DNA of 64,000 nt from Streptomyces akebiae (GCF_019599145.1 NZ_CP080647.1:5270001-5334000), one strand, 5' to 3'; positions 19,162 through 28,053 are shown, numbered from the stretch's first letter. Notes: a model not told the origin generated them from the sequence alone. Made by a program: numbers and translations.

Positions 19162-20272
19162 AACCTGATCGCCCTCTTGCGGCAGGGCTTCGGCGCAGGG
19201 CTTCGGCGTAGTCGCGTGACGTCCGGTTCGTGATCATCCGAGGCCGAGTAGTGCGAGGGGGCGGCGAGGGTCGCGGGGGTTGCGGCGGAGGCCGGCCGCG
19301 ATGTTCTTCATGCTCCCGGCCACCGAGAATCGTCTCCCTGGCCGCCCTGGAGTAGATGGCCTGTTGGCGGGTGGTGAAGCCCATCCGGTTCCAGTGGAAG
19401 AGGATGTGCCGCGCCAGGATGCCGCGCGAGCCGAGCTGAAGGTTGCCCGCGCGTGCTGCGTCTGCGAGGGCTTGGCCGCAGTGCTCCAACCCGGTCACCC
19501 AGTTCCCGAGCGGCGCGAGTGGGCCGTCGGTGAGGGCGGGGCCGACGTCGAGCGTCAAGAGTCGCCGTACCGGGGCCACCATGCTGCTGACCTGGTCGGG
19601 GTCTATGTCTGTGGGCAGTGGGCGTAGTGCTTCGACCTGCCCCCATACGTCTCCCTGTTCGCCCCACTCCAGCCCGGCGGCACGCAGCAGCAGAGTGGTG
19701 GCGAGGAGGGAGGTCTCTTTGGGGCCGGGGAGCCCGCTGGTGCTGTCGGTCACGTGCTGGTGGTAGTCGAGGATTCCGACGCTGTCGGTGTGGAACAGGG
19801 TGTGGGCGAGTGCCATGCCGTGCGGGCCGCCGAAGGCGATGGTTTCCGGCTCGTACAGGAAGGGCCAGCACCGCTTGGCGACGCCCAAGGACAGGGCGTT
19901 GTCGAGTACTTCGGTGAGGTGCGCGACGGCGTCCTCCATCCGTGTACCCGGGCCCGGCTGGACGCGTAGACGCCAGCAGGGGTGCTTGCGCACGAACCAC
20001 CATGCTCCGATCGGCCCGGTGCGTAAGGCGGGCAGGAGGTAGGTGCGGAAGGTTCGTTCCGCTGTGGGGTAGTCGGTGAACTCGATGTTCACCTGGTGCC
20101 AGCTGCCGAGTTGGGGGTCGAGTGCTGACCGGCCGGCGTCCCGGTAGCGCTCGGTGGCCTCGGCGAGATGCTCGGGCGACGTCTGCGCTCGTTCGGCGGC
20201 TTCCGTGAGCGGGGTGCCGGTGAGGACGGCCAGGATGGCCTGCTCGATGGTGCTGCTATCGGGCAGGTTCAT
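19133..20272 (-). CDS. Thiopeptide-type (SpaB_C) lanthipeptide biosynthesis protein
   Basis: A 379-residue frame. The SpaB_C fold is recognisable from SWHQVNIEFTDYPTAERTF, IGAWWFVRKHPCWRLRVQPG and the FGGPHGMALAHTLFHTDS segment. In lantibiotic dehydratases this domain eliminates glutamate from glutamylated Ser/Thr; free-standing versions act in thiopeptide and FxLD systems. The last 55 residues (from REHEEHRG) are Pro/Arg-rich and overlap the convergent gene. A +1 frame from about 19315 instead gives a natural-looking tail (SMKNIAAGLRRNPRDPRRPL) ending at TGA 19234 with no overlap, so a one-base insertion is likely. It follows the lanC-like gene by 22 bases. Confidence 0.85.
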   Translation of the reverse strand: MNLPDSSTIEQAILAVLTGTPLTEAAERAQTSPEHLAEATERYRDAGRSALDPQLGSWHQVNIEFTDYPTAERTFRTYLLPALRTGPIGAWWFVRKHPCWRLRVQPGPGTRMEDAVAHLTEVLDNALSLGVAKRCWPFLYEPETIAFGGPHGMALAHTLFHTDSVGILDYHQHVTDSTSGLPGPKETSLLATTLLLRAAGLEWGEQGDVWGQVEALRPLPTDIDPDQVSSMVAPVRRLLTLDVGPALTDGPLAPLGNWVTGLEHCGQALADAARAGNLQLGSRGILARHILFHWNRMGFTTRQQAIYSRAARETILGGREHEEHRGRPPPQPPRPSPPPRTTRPRMITNRTSRDYAEALRRSPAARGRSGFRTAHPALC

Positions 20273-20294
20273 CTAGATCCTTCCGGTGGTGGGG

Positions 20295-21443
20295 TCAGAT
20301 GAGGAGGAGGCAGGCGTCCCAGTCGCTGGTTGGGAGGGTGCCTTCTTGAATGTTCTGGAAGGCGAGGGTCGCGCCGACCGAGCCGTTGAGGAAGCCGGTC
20401 TCGGCTGGGGATTCGGTGGTCAGGAAGCGTTCGCTGAGCTGTGGCAGGTGGTGGACGAAGGCTCGTGGTTCGTCGGCGTCATGGGTGACGCGTTGGAGGA
20501 CCCGGAGCAGGCCGCCGAGGCCATGGCACAGGCCGCGGCTGGTGAGTTGGTCGAGCTGGGTGGGGTCGGCCAGGCAGTAGAGGAGTGCTCGTTCGGCCAT
20601 GCGTTTGCGGTCGGGGTCGTTCAGGGCAAGGGCGGCGAGTTGTTGGGCGCGGGCCAGACCGGGGGTGCCGTAGCACCAGGAAGGGGCGGCCAGGTGTGGG
20701 GGCACGGTGGTGGTGTTGGTGATCCAGCGTGGCCAGCGGGTGCCGCGGTGGTCGCTTACGCGTATCTGGTCCAGCCAGCTGCAGATCCGCAGCATCGCCT
20801 TCTCGTGGCCGGGCACGGTGATGCCGCGGAGCTTGGCGAGTGCGAGGAGGGCGAGCGGGCCGGTGATGCCGTGGGCGAGGCCGGCGTTGGCGTGGCCGTC
20901 GGGGGTGCGAGCACTGAGGTTGACGGGGCTGTGGCTCACCCACCAGCCCAGGCGGGGTCGCCCGTTGGCGGTGTGGAGCGGCTCGGTCAGGCGCACCAGG
21001 TACTCCAGCACTCCCTTGAGCTCGTCGCCCTCGGGGGCGCGGCGTAGGAGGAGGGCGCCGAGGCCGGTCAGGCCACGCAGGAGGTCGTACTCGGCAAAGG
21101 TGGTCGGCTCGCCGCAGTCGATGCGGGCGTGTGCTGCTGCCAGTCGGTGTCGGATGTGGGTGGCAACGATGCGGTCGAGGGTCTGCAGGGCGCCGGTGTA
21201 TCGGATGTTGTCGACGGTGGTCCAGTGCAGCACGTACGTCATCGCGGGCGCGCCGAGGAACAGGCCGGTCTCGTTGCCGTCCAAGAGCGGGCCGATGTCG
21301 GCGAGTTGCTGATGGGCGGTCTTCCAGGATCCGGTGCCCTGGCGAGCGCGTTCGACGTGGAGCAGTGCAATGCCGAGGGAGCCTCGGGCGAGGGACTGCC
21401 GGAGGGTGGCGTCCGTGTCCAGGGCGGGCGGAGCGGTGGTCAC
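20295..21443 (-). CDS. LanC-like lanthionine cyclase
   Basis: A 382-residue zinc protein expected to add Cys thiols to dehydrated Ser/Thr of the precursor. The zinc ligands are visible as Cys in APSWCYGTPG and Cys-His in GLCHGLGGLL; the conserved GLAHGITGPLALL His motif is also present. The start is GTG 21443, with GAAGGAG upstream and GTGA overlap with the lanB stop, so the two are translationally coupled. The longer upstream open frame is only the end of lanB read in another frame. Confidence 0.9.
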   Translation of the reverse strand: MTTAPPALDTDATLRQSLARGSLGIALLHVERARQGTGSWKTAHQQLADIGPLLDGNETGLFLGAPAMTYVLHWTTVDNIRYTGALQTLDRIVATHIRHRLAAAHARIDCGEPTTFAEYDLLRGLTGLGALLLRRAPEGDELKGVLEYLVRLTEPLHTANGRPRLGWWVSHSPVNLSARTPDGHANAGLAHGITGPLALLALAKLRGITVPGHEKAMLRICSWLDQIRVSDHRGTRWPRWITNTTTVPPHLAAPSWCYGTPGLARAQQLAALALNDPDRKRMAERALLYCLADPTQLDQLTSRGLCHGLGGLLRVLQRVTHDADEPRAFVHHLPQLSERFLTTESPAETGFLNGSVGATLAFQNIQEGTLPTSDWDACLLLI

Positions 21444-24400
21444 CGCAGGGCTCCTTCTTTTCTTGCGGTCCAGGAAAGGGCGGCGGCGCGGGCCAGGCGG
21501 CGGCAGATGGCTTCGCTGTCGGGGGCGATGCCGACGGCCCGGTTGTGGTGCATGTGCAGGAGGGACGGCAGAACCGCGGCGGGGTCGGCACCGTGCGCTT
21601 CGAGAGCCTGGCGGTAGGCAGTCAGGGCGGTGCGGCGCAGGGCCCATGTCGTGACGAGGTGCTCACCGTTGGGCAAGGCTCGCAGGGCCGCGTGGTCGGG
21701 GCCCGGGGCGGAAAGGCGGACGGCTGCGGAGAGTACATCGCGGGTGGTGGCTTCGCCGTCGTTCTTCAGGAGGTTCGTCGTCAGCCATGCCTGTCCGTCC
21801 GCTGGGGAGCCGAGGAAGGCATCGGCGATGTCGACGAAACTGGCGGCGGTAACTGCGGGCCGGAGGCTGTCGGAGATGGGGAGGGCCATCTGTGAGAGGG
21901 CGGCGGCGGAGTCTGCGGCGAAGACCTGTTCGGCGGCGGTGAGAGCGGGGCCAGTGCCGTAGCGGCCGGTCTCCGGCTCGTCGGTGTCCCACTGGACCCG
22001 TTGGAGCAGGCCCTCCGCACGCAGCTCACCGGCCCAGGCGGCGACGTGCTGCGCCACCTCACCGAAGGCGTTCGGGTTCGCGAGGCGGAGTCGCAGCCGG
22101 AGGTGGCTGTCGGGGTCGTTGTAGCGGGTGAACCACCACGTCGGTGCGTCGGCGGCCCAGCCGTGGAGGAGGCGCGGGAGGTGCACGGTCAACAGTTCGG
22201 GTGCCCGGTCGGCGTTGCCGTACAGCTTCAGGTAGGCCCACTCGCCGGCGCCGGGCAGGCGGCTGGAGTCGTGGTTGACGACGGTTGTCGTGCGATTGAC
22301 CGGTGCGGGGGAAGGCGGTTGGTCGGAAGCGAAGGACACGGTGATTTCGTGGGCGCGGCCAACCCAGCCGAACGCCGCCTCGTCGGGCGCTTCGTGCACG
22401 GTCACCGTTCCGTGGCGGTCCAGTTCGGCGCGCAGGAGTTGGCGGTGGGCGCTGATGTCGAGGTCGAGGCGGAGCCGTTGGTCGTTGCCACCGACGTACA
22501 CGGTACGAGGCACGCCGTAGCGGATGCGCCAGTCGGTGAGACGGAACGTCCAGTCGCGACTGTCGTCGGAGAGGTCCCGTGCGTTCAGCCGCCAGCAGGC
22601 GGCGGACAGGATGGTGCGGCCGACGCGGACTTCGGGCAGGAACGGCAGCCGGGCCGCCGCACCCCAGGCGAAGGGGGCGAGGACGGCGGTGTGAGAGCGG
22701 TGCAACTCAGTGACGAAGCGGACGAGGGGGTGTGTGGCGCTGCTGAGTTCCACGGCGTTCATGACCGAAGACTCGATGAGCTGTCCGGCGGAGAGGGAGA
22801 GCAGGTAGAGGCGTCGGGAGTCGGCGACGACGCCGAGGTCGTCCAAATCGAGGGTGGCGTCCGGGTTGTGCTCGCTGACCGAGAGGACGTGCGGGACGAC
22901 GGCTGGGGCGCGGCCGACGTTGCGGGTCGGGATACGCAGGGGTGGGCTGGACACCTGCCCGCGCACGGCTCCGGCGGCCAGCGTTGGCAGGGCGGCGTAC
23001 TCGGCGGTCATCCGCTCGCGGTCCGGCTGGTCCAGCATCGTCAGGAAACGGCCCGTCGTGGTGCCGGCCGCGAGGGACAGACCGGCGGTGACCAAGTCGA
23101 ACCGGCCGTGCTCCAGGTCCTCCAATGAGGGGGACAGCACGGTGAAGCACAGTTCGACGTGCGCCGGAACCTGGGTGGGCTCGCCGAGTGACATGGCCTC
23201 GATGTCCTCCTCGGTGAGGACGACTTCGCGCCGATCGTTCAGGGCCGCCGACTGGGCGAGGGCGAGGAGGCGATCGTCGCGGCGGGTCGTGGCCAGCACG
23301 GGACGCTTCAGCACCGTGCCGCGGTAGCCGACGGGGAAGCCGAGGCCGGTGTCCGGGTCGGTGAGGTCGCGCAGGGGGACGATCGCGCCCATGCTGTAGC
23401 GCTCCAGGAACCGAGCGCGATAGTCCTGCCACGCCGGAGAGCCGTTCGGGTACGGCGTGATGCGGGCCATGACCTCCAGGGCACGCTCCGCCTCCCGCGT
23501 GACCGCTGTCGGCAGGATGATGTCGCAGTCGGGGCGCACGTTCACGACCAGGGTGCGAGCGGTGCCTCCGGTGAGGGTGTTCATTCGCGTGGCCGCCTGG
23601 ACGCGCAGAGCCTGCTGCTCACCCTGGGCAGCGATGTCGTGCAGGGTGAGGAGCTGGTGGATCTTTCGCAGCTCCTCGGCTGTCTCCGCCTTATCTGATG
23701 TGGCGGTGGCACCTGTGGCGTCCAGCCGCGCGATGAGATGTCCGAGCGCGTCGTCGCATGTCATGGGGGAGTGGAGGCTCGTCAGCAGGACGCGATGGGC
23801 GACGAGGCTGGACACCATGTTCTCGATCACCGCAGTCGGCGTATCCGGGTAGTCGCCGAGGAGTTTGGTTACGAGGTCGCCGACAGTGATCGGCGTACGG
23901 GCCAAGGTGAGCACCGCTTCCACGGCTTGGGTTCGTCGCAGTGTGGTGTCGGTGGGGCCATTCGTGCCGGACTGGTGCGGTACTGCCACCCGAGTGCCTC
24001 GTACCGTGCAGGTCGGATCTACCACCACGGGCAGGCGCCGCAGCACCTCCCGGTTGCCTTCCAGGGCGGTGATGGCGGCGTTCAACCAATCGGCATCGGC
24101 CCGGGCGAAAGCACGGTGCCCCTTCCCCCATTTCACCCGAGCGGTGCCGCCGATGCTCACGAGGGCGGGGCCGGCGAACAGCCCGAACGGTGTGGCGCGG
24201 TGCTGCATGCGCAGCAGGTAGCGGGCGAGCGAGGCCGCGGTGCGCCGGACGGAGCGCGGCCGTTGCCGCTCTCCGTCGAGCACGTCGCGGATGGCGGAGG
24301 CGAGTAGCGGCGCGGCGAACTCGATTGCGGCAGCCCGGGTGTCGTCCGCCCAGACCTGGGCGATCCAGTCGCGCCAGCGCTCGACGTCGGCGGGGGTTTC

Positions 24401-24487
24401 CCCATCCAGGTCGGGCCAAGGAGGAAGCGTCGCCGCCAGCGGGAAGACTGATGCGCGGATCATGCTCGCGTCGATTGCGTGGTACAT
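21440..24487 (-). CDS. LanB lantibiotic dehydratase
   Basis: A 1,015-residue, full-length class I dehydratase that uses Glu-tRNA to glutamylate Ser/Thr of the precursor and then eliminates glutamate. The N-terminal glutamylation domain carries RYLLRMQHRATPFGLFAGP (the RxTPFG signature). The C-terminal portion (GEWAYLKLYGNADRAPELLT, WWFTRYNDPDSHLRLRLRL) is the elimination domain. The ATG has an excellent AAGGAGG nine bases upstream. A hairpin lies between the precursor gene and this start. This elimination domain makes the separate SpaB_C-like protein at 19133 look redundant or specialised, as seen in FxLD loci. Confidence 0.93.
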   Translation of the reverse strand: MYHAIDASMIRASVFPLAATLPPWPDLDGETPADVERWRDWIAQVWADDTRAAAIEFAAPLLASAIRDVLDGERQRPRSVRRTAASLARYLLRMQHRATPFGLFAGPALVSIGGTARVKWGKGHRAFARADADWLNAAITALEGNREVLRRLPVVVDPTCTVRGTRVAVPHQSGTNGPTDTTLRRTQAVEAVLTLARTPITVGDLVTKLLGDYPDTPTAVIENMVSSLVAHRVLLTSLHSPMTCDDALGHLIARLDATGATATSDKAETAEELRKIHQLLTLHDIAAQGEQQALRVQAATRMNTLTGGTARTLVVNVRPDCDIILPTAVTREAERALEVMARITPYPNGSPAWQDYRARFLERYSMGAIVPLRDLTDPDTGLGFPVGYRGTVLKRPVLATTRRDDRLLALAQSAALNDRREVVLTEEDIEAMSLGEPTQVPAHVELCFTVLSPSLEDLEHGRFDLVTAGLSLAAGTTTGRFLTMLDQPDRERMTAEYAALPTLAAGAVRGQVSSPPLRIPTRNVGRAPAVVPHVLSVSEHNPDATLDLDDLGVVADSRRLYLLSLSAGQLIESSVMNAVELSSATHPLVRFVTELHRSHTAVLAPFAWGAAARLPFLPEVRVGRTILSAACWRLNARDLSDDSRDWTFRLTDWRIRYGVPRTVYVGGNDQRLRLDLDISAHRQLLRAELDRHGTVTVHEAPDEAAFGWVGRAHEITVSFASDQPPSPAPVNRTTTVVNHDSSRLPGAGEWAYLKLYGNADRAPELLTVHLPRLLHGWAADAPTWWFTRYNDPDSHLRLRLRLANPNAFGEVAQHVAAWAGELRAEGLLQRVQWDTDEPETGRYGTGPALTAAEQVFAADSAAALSQMALPISDSLRPAVTAASFVDIADAFLGSPADGQAWLTTNLLKNDGEATTRDVLSAAVRLSAPGPDHAALRALPNGEHLVTTWALRRTALTAYRQALEAHGADPAAVLPSLLHMHHNRAVGIAPDSEAICRRLARAAALSWTARKEGALR

Positions 24488-24520
24488 CGCTGTGCCTCCT
24501 TCTTCGTCACGGCGGTGCGC

Positions 24521-24552
24521 GGGGCCGGGCGGGTCAGATTTCGCCCGGCCCC
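24521..24552 (-). terminator. Hairpin between lanA and lanB (likely attenuator)
   Basis: A perfect 11-bp stem (GGGGCCGGGCG with its complement) and 10-base loop in the 72-base gap after the precursor stop, on the transcript strand. A partial terminator here would give more precursor than enzyme mRNA, a common arrangement in RiPP operons. That it attenuates is inference. Confidence 0.65.
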
Positions 24553-24559
24553 TGGTGGG

Positions 24560-24754
24560 TCAGCCGCCGATGCAGGTGCTGTTGGTGCAGGCGGACTGGC
24601 AGGTGGAGGTGCAGTTGTCGCTGGTGTCGTTCAGCAGCGAGCCGATGACCGGGGCGGAGGCGAGGGTCTCGATGTTGAGGTCGAAGTCCGACCCGGTGTT
24701 GGTGCTGTAGTCGGTCGCGGCCTTCAGCGTTGTCGTGGGGTTCTGCTGTGCCAT
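24560..24754 (-). CDS. FxLD-family class I lanthipeptide precursor
   Basis: 64 residues. The leader carries SDFDLNIETL, the FxLD/FNLD-type box recognised by LanB enzymes, followed by ASAPVIGSLL. The core region (NDTSDNCTSTCQSACTNSTC, then IGG) has four Cys and about eight Ser/Thr, enough for up to four (methyl)lanthionine rings. The cleavage point is not certain; no GG or obvious protease site precedes the core. It starts at the ATG after GAGGAG. It lies 70 bases after the methyltransferase gene and 72 before lanB, in the same transcription unit. Confidence 0.93.
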   Translation of the reverse strand: MAQQNPTTTLKAATDYSTNTGSDFDLNIETLASAPVIGSLLNDTSDNCTSTCQSACTNSTCIGG

Positions 24755-24824
24755 CACGTACTCCTCACGGGAAAAGGCGGGTGGGATGTGCTGTGCCGGC
24801 CTGGTCGTGGCGCCGCCGACGGCG

Positions 24825-26078
24825 TCACGACCAGGTGATCGTGACCCGCGTGTGGGGTCGGTCGACGAGACGGCCCGCGGGAAGCCGGTCGTCCGGCGTA
24901 CCTGCCGGGTGGACCTCGATGTGCGCACGCTGGGTCCGGTGGTCGCTGTGCCAGACCTGGATCTCCTCCGCCAGGCGGTCCGCGACCTTGCGCGCCTGCG
25001 GCCCGTGGCTGATCGCCCCGAGCTCGTACCGGTCGGGGTCGTCGGTGGGGCGCGCGGTGCGGTAGGCGAAGCTGTCTCCGTCCACCAGCGTGGGCACCCC
25101 GATCGGCGACGCGGAGGCGACCAGACCACGCTTCCGTGCGCCGATCTTGGCAGCCATCAAGGGGAGGTTGTCGAGGGCGGTCGTCAGCCACAGGTCCAGG
25201 TGCTCGGTGGACTCGTCGCCGGCCACCGTGACGCCCGACCACACCTCGACGCGGTGCATGCCCAGAGCCACACGCAGGGCCTCGGCGTCAGGCTCGGGAA
25301 GGCCGTCCAGGCGAAGGGCGATCTCCTCCCCTTCCACGTCGTGGAGGAGCACCAGCCGCACACGGTTCTCCCCGACGCCCTGCATCGGTACGAACCCGCA
25401 CAGCTCGAACCCGTCACTGATGAGCCGCTCCCTGTCGCGGATGAACGCCACCGTGCGGGTCATGCCACGCATCCTGAGCGGGACAACGAGCCGACCACCC
25501 TCCTTCAGCTGGTGGACCCAGGCGGGCGGGATATCGGCGGCCTGCACGGTGACGACGATGCGGTCGTACGGCGCGTGGCCGGGCACGCCATGCTCGCCGT
25601 CGGCTGTGATCACCGTGACGATCCGGTCGTAGCCGGTCGTCTTGAGGAAGTCCTCCGCACGCCGGGTGACGTCGTGGTCGATGTCCATCGTGACGACGTG
25701 GCCCCGCCCGCCCACCATCTCGGCGAGGTAGGCCGCGTTCACTCCGCCGGAGCCGATCTCCAGGACGCTCATCCCCGGCTGGATGTCCGCCTGCTCGATC
25801 TGCATGGCCTGGATGCGCGGGGCGGACACCGAGCTGATGTTCACGCCCGTCGGGTCCGTCTTCGTGACGGCCGCGAACTCAGCCTCGTAGGTCTTGGCCA
25901 TGTCCACTTCGGGGGTGGCCAGGTGCCGGGGTACCGAACGGAACGCGGCCACGACGCGGGCACTGCGCGCGGCGCCCAGTTCGATCAGCCGCTCCACCAT
26001 GGCATCACGCAACTGCTGTTCGGATGCGGGGGCGTTGTCCGTCTCGGACATCGGGGCGGGAGTGTCATTCACATGCAT
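24825..26078 (-). CDS. FxLD-system methyltransferase (PIMT-like)
   Basis: 417 residues, homologous to protein-L-isoaspartate O-methyltransferases: PGMSVLEIGSGGVNAAYLAE is the SAM-binding motif, with GHVVTMDID and a NRVRLVLLHD segment. This is the dedicated methyltransferase of FxLD lanthipeptide systems. In related lanthipeptides such enzymes convert an Asp of the modified peptide to an aspartimide/isoAsp; the core here has Asp residues in NDTSDN. The ATG at 26078 follows GAGAAGGAG; an internal ATG at 26051 is an alternative. It begins 14 bases after the small upstream ORF. Confidence 0.9.
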   Translation of the reverse strand: MHVNDTPAPMSETDNAPASEQQLRDAMVERLIELGAARSARVVAAFRSVPRHLATPEVDMAKTYEAEFAAVTKTDPTGVNISSVSAPRIQAMQIEQADIQPGMSVLEIGSGGVNAAYLAEMVGGRGHVVTMDIDHDVTRRAEDFLKTTGYDRIVTVITADGEHGVPGHAPYDRIVVTVQAADIPPAWVHQLKEGGRLVVPLRMRGMTRTVAFIRDRERLISDGFELCGFVPMQGVGENRVRLVLLHDVEGEEIALRLDGLPEPDAEALRVALGMHRVEVWSGVTVAGDESTEHLDLWLTTALDNLPLMAAKIGARKRGLVASASPIGVPTLVDGDSFAYRTARPTDDPDRYELGAISHGPQARKVADRLAEEIQVWHSDHRTQRAHIEVHPAGTPDDRLPAGRLVDRPHTRVTITWS

Positions 26079-26092
26079 TCTCCTTCTCGGTA

Positions 26093-26263
26093 CTACGTCG
26101 TCTTCTTGAACTGGGCCAGCCTGTCTGCGGTGTGGTCGGCCAGGTCAGCGGCGAGTGCGCGCACGTCAAGGGGAAGGCCCTCGTCTTTACTGGCATTGAT
26201 TCCGGCACCGACGGCGCCGATCAGGTCGAACAACGTGTCGTCGTCTGGTTCCTCGGTTGCCAA
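26093..26263 (-). CDS. Small acidic protein upstream of the FxLD methyltransferase
   Basis: 56 residues from a probable TTG start (GAGAGA about eight bases upstream). The sequence is acidic and helical (DDDTLFDLIGAVGAGINASK, then DVRALAADLADHTADRLAQF). Not recognised. Only 14 bases separate it from the methyltransferase, so it is probably the first gene of that operon. The start is uncertain because the frame is open further upstream. The gap 26264-26391 holds no gene. Confidence 0.5.
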   Translation of the reverse strand: MATEEPDDDTLFDLIGAVGAGINASKDEGLPLDVRALAADLADHTADRLAQFKKTT

Positions 26264-26391
26264 GGCGGCTCTCTCTTCTCGTGGCGGTGCGGCCCGCTCC
26301 CGCTGTGACCTGTCCTTCTGAGGTCGGGGATACCTCCAGCTCGAACAGCGGGAGCGGGGGTTGAAGGCCCGCCCAAGACGCGGCCGTTCTC

Positions 26392-26685
26392 CTACGCGAC
26401 GTGGGCGGGCGGTCTGTTGAGTGGTGCTTTGGTGGGCCACTGGCCGAGGGGACGGGGCTGTGCGGGAGCCGGGGCATTCCGCTGGCGGGCGGCACGCTCG
26501 CTCATCGTCCAGTGGAGCTGTTCGAGCCTGAAGACACACCACTGGCAGGCACAGAGAGGAAACGCCGTGCCCGCCACCGCGATCTCGCCCACCTCGGTCA
26601 CGGGGACGTTCGTCTGCTCGCACCTGAAGCAGCTGCCGTTCGCCCAGTCGAAACGGCTCCACAACTCTCCTGGCCTCACCCCCAT
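26392..26685 (-). CDS. Small Cys-rich protein of the lanthipeptide region
   Basis: 97 residues with CFRCEQ and LCACQWC clusters near residues 19-50 that could bind zinc. A Pro/Arg-rich tail follows. Not a family I can name. Its start overlaps the stop of the upstream gene by 10 bases, indicating coupling in a short operon 27438-26392. Confidence 0.5.
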   Translation of the reverse strand: MGVRPGELWSRFDWANGSCFRCEQTNVPVTEVGEIAVAGTAFPLCACQWCVFRLEQLHWTMSERAARQRNAPAPAQPRPLGQWPTKAPLNRPPAHVA

Positions 26686-27077
26686 GGCGGGCCCCCTCCT
26701 GGGAGATGGGGCATCGGGTTACGGCCGACGAGGGGCAGAAAGGCGACGGGGCGCGCATGCCACACGAAGGAGCACGGCCCCGCTGCGAGCGGCAGCGTGA
26801 AATCCACACCCAGTTGAAGAGCTGAGACAGCGTCCAGCCAGCTCTGGGCACGTCGGTCCACGAGAAGGTCGATGAAGGCCGGCTCAGCGACCGAGGCGAT
26901 GACGCGGACTTGAATGCGTGCCCATCGCACAGCCGAAGCGGCGGTCGGCTGCGCGGCACAGCTGATGCGCCGCCCGTCCGTATGACGCCACTCGCACCAG
27001 AACCCGGACTCAGGCTCGCAGACGGCGCGTGTCGGCGCGGGAGAGGCGTGAAGGAGCACGGGGTGATCAGGGCGCAT
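26676..27077 (-). CDS. Hypothetical protein in small operon
   Basis: 133 residues with three N-terminal Cys (VCEPESGFWCEWRHTDGRRI, then SC) and a hydrophobic central region; no family recognised. Its first codons overlap the end of the DUF6415-like gene by 11 bases and its end overlaps the next gene by 10. Confidence 0.5.
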   Translation of the reverse strand: MRPDHPVLLHASPAPTRAVCEPESGFWCEWRHTDGRRISCAAQPTAASAVRWARIQVRVIASVAEPAFIDLLVDRRAQSWLDAVSALQLGVDFTLPLAAGPCSFVWHARPVAFLPLVGRNPMPHLPGGGPPWG

Positions 27078-27438
27078 GGCCGCCTGCCTCCGGGCAGACC
27101 CACAGCAGCCGGCGGGTAAGACTGGCGACGTCGCGCATGTAGAAGAAGGCGCTGAAGGCCGGCGTCTCCTTCGTGGGACGCTCTGACAGCTCCAGCAGCT
27201 TGTTCGCCCGTCTGACCAGTTGCCTGATGTCGGGGTCCTCGTCCGCGCCCAGGTCCATGCCGAGAAGCCGGTTCAGCTGCTCGATGACGGCCGTGGTCCT
27301 GATGTCGATGCTCTCGCGGGTGGAGGTGCCCAGCTTCATCCTCAGGGCAGCGTCGGTGCTGTCCGCGATCAGCTCCGTGTCGATGGGCTGGTTGTCGACG
27401 GCTGGAGCCTTGCGTCTGTCCGTCACGGTGGTCACCAC
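27067..27438 (-). CDS. DUF6415-like natural-product-associated protein
   Basis: A 123-residue helical protein (RTTAVIEQLNRLLGMDLGAD, MRDVASLTRRLLWVCPEA). It resembles the DUF6415 family often found beside Streptomyces natural-product genes; biochemical role unknown. GAGGGGAGA precedes tandem GTG codons. It is the first gene of the leftward set and is divergent from the gene at 27634, so 27439-27633 holds both promoters. Confidence 0.6.
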   Translation of the reverse strand: MVTTVTDRRKAPAVDNQPIDTELIADSTDAALRMKLGTSTRESIDIRTTAVIEQLNRLLGMDLGADEDPDIRQLVRRANKLLELSERPTKETPAFSAFFYMRDVASLTRRLLWVCPEAGGHAP

Positions 27439-27633
27439 GCATCTCCCCTCGGTACCGCAACGTGCGGCGGCTGCCTCGGTTGCTCGGGTTCGGAGACGAA
27501 CGTAGAGCGGCCGTCACCCAAGTCCCAAGGAGATTGCGCGAGTTTGCAGCAAGCCGATTGACGGCCCACAACAGTCCATCGACCATCGTCATGTCGCGCA
27601 ATCCCAAGCAAGGCAGCAGACAGGAGAACCACC

Positions 27634-28053
27634 ATGAAGCTACGGTTCCTTGGTAAGAACTCCACGGTCGGCGACTGCCCGACCCTGTACGCCACAGACC
27701 GGGACACCTACCTCGTCCAGGGCTGGAAGATCTTCGCGAACGACCTGCTGATGCAGCTTGAGATCCCGGAGGGGGAGACGGCGGTGGAGGTGCCCACAGA
27801 GCTGTTCGAGTACCTCACGAAGGACGACCTGGCCGCCGGGGAGATCAGGCGCGTCGAGGATCCGATCATGATTCTCACGCCGAACGGTACGTTCGTCGTC
27901 CAGGGCCGCGAGGTGACCGACCCCGAGGCTCTGGCCCAGATGGAGATTCCGGACTACGAGACCGTGGTCGAGGTCCCCAAGGCCGCGATCACCGCCCTAC
28001 TGGAGGAACCGCGTGGAGCTGATCTCCAGCGCCGAGCGCAACCAGCTCTTTGA
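27634..28053 (+). CDS. Hypothetical protein with internal duplication
   Basis: 139 residues. Two copies of a module of about 40 residues are visible: TYLVQGWKIFANDLLMQLEI then PEGETAVEVP, and TFVVQGREVTDPEALAQMEI then PDYETVVEVP. The repeat suggests a pseudo-dimeric small fold. GGAGAACCACC precedes the ATG. Its last 41 bases overlap the DUF6879 gene, so it is part of the Scr1/DUF397 operon. Function unknown. Confidence 0.75.
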   Translation: MKLRFLGKNSTVGDCPTLYATDRDTYLVQGWKIFANDLLMQLEIPEGETAVEVPTELFEYLTKDDLAAGEIRRVEDPIMILTPNGTFVVQGREVTDPEALAQMEIPDYETVVEVPKAAITALLEEPRGADLQRRAQPAL

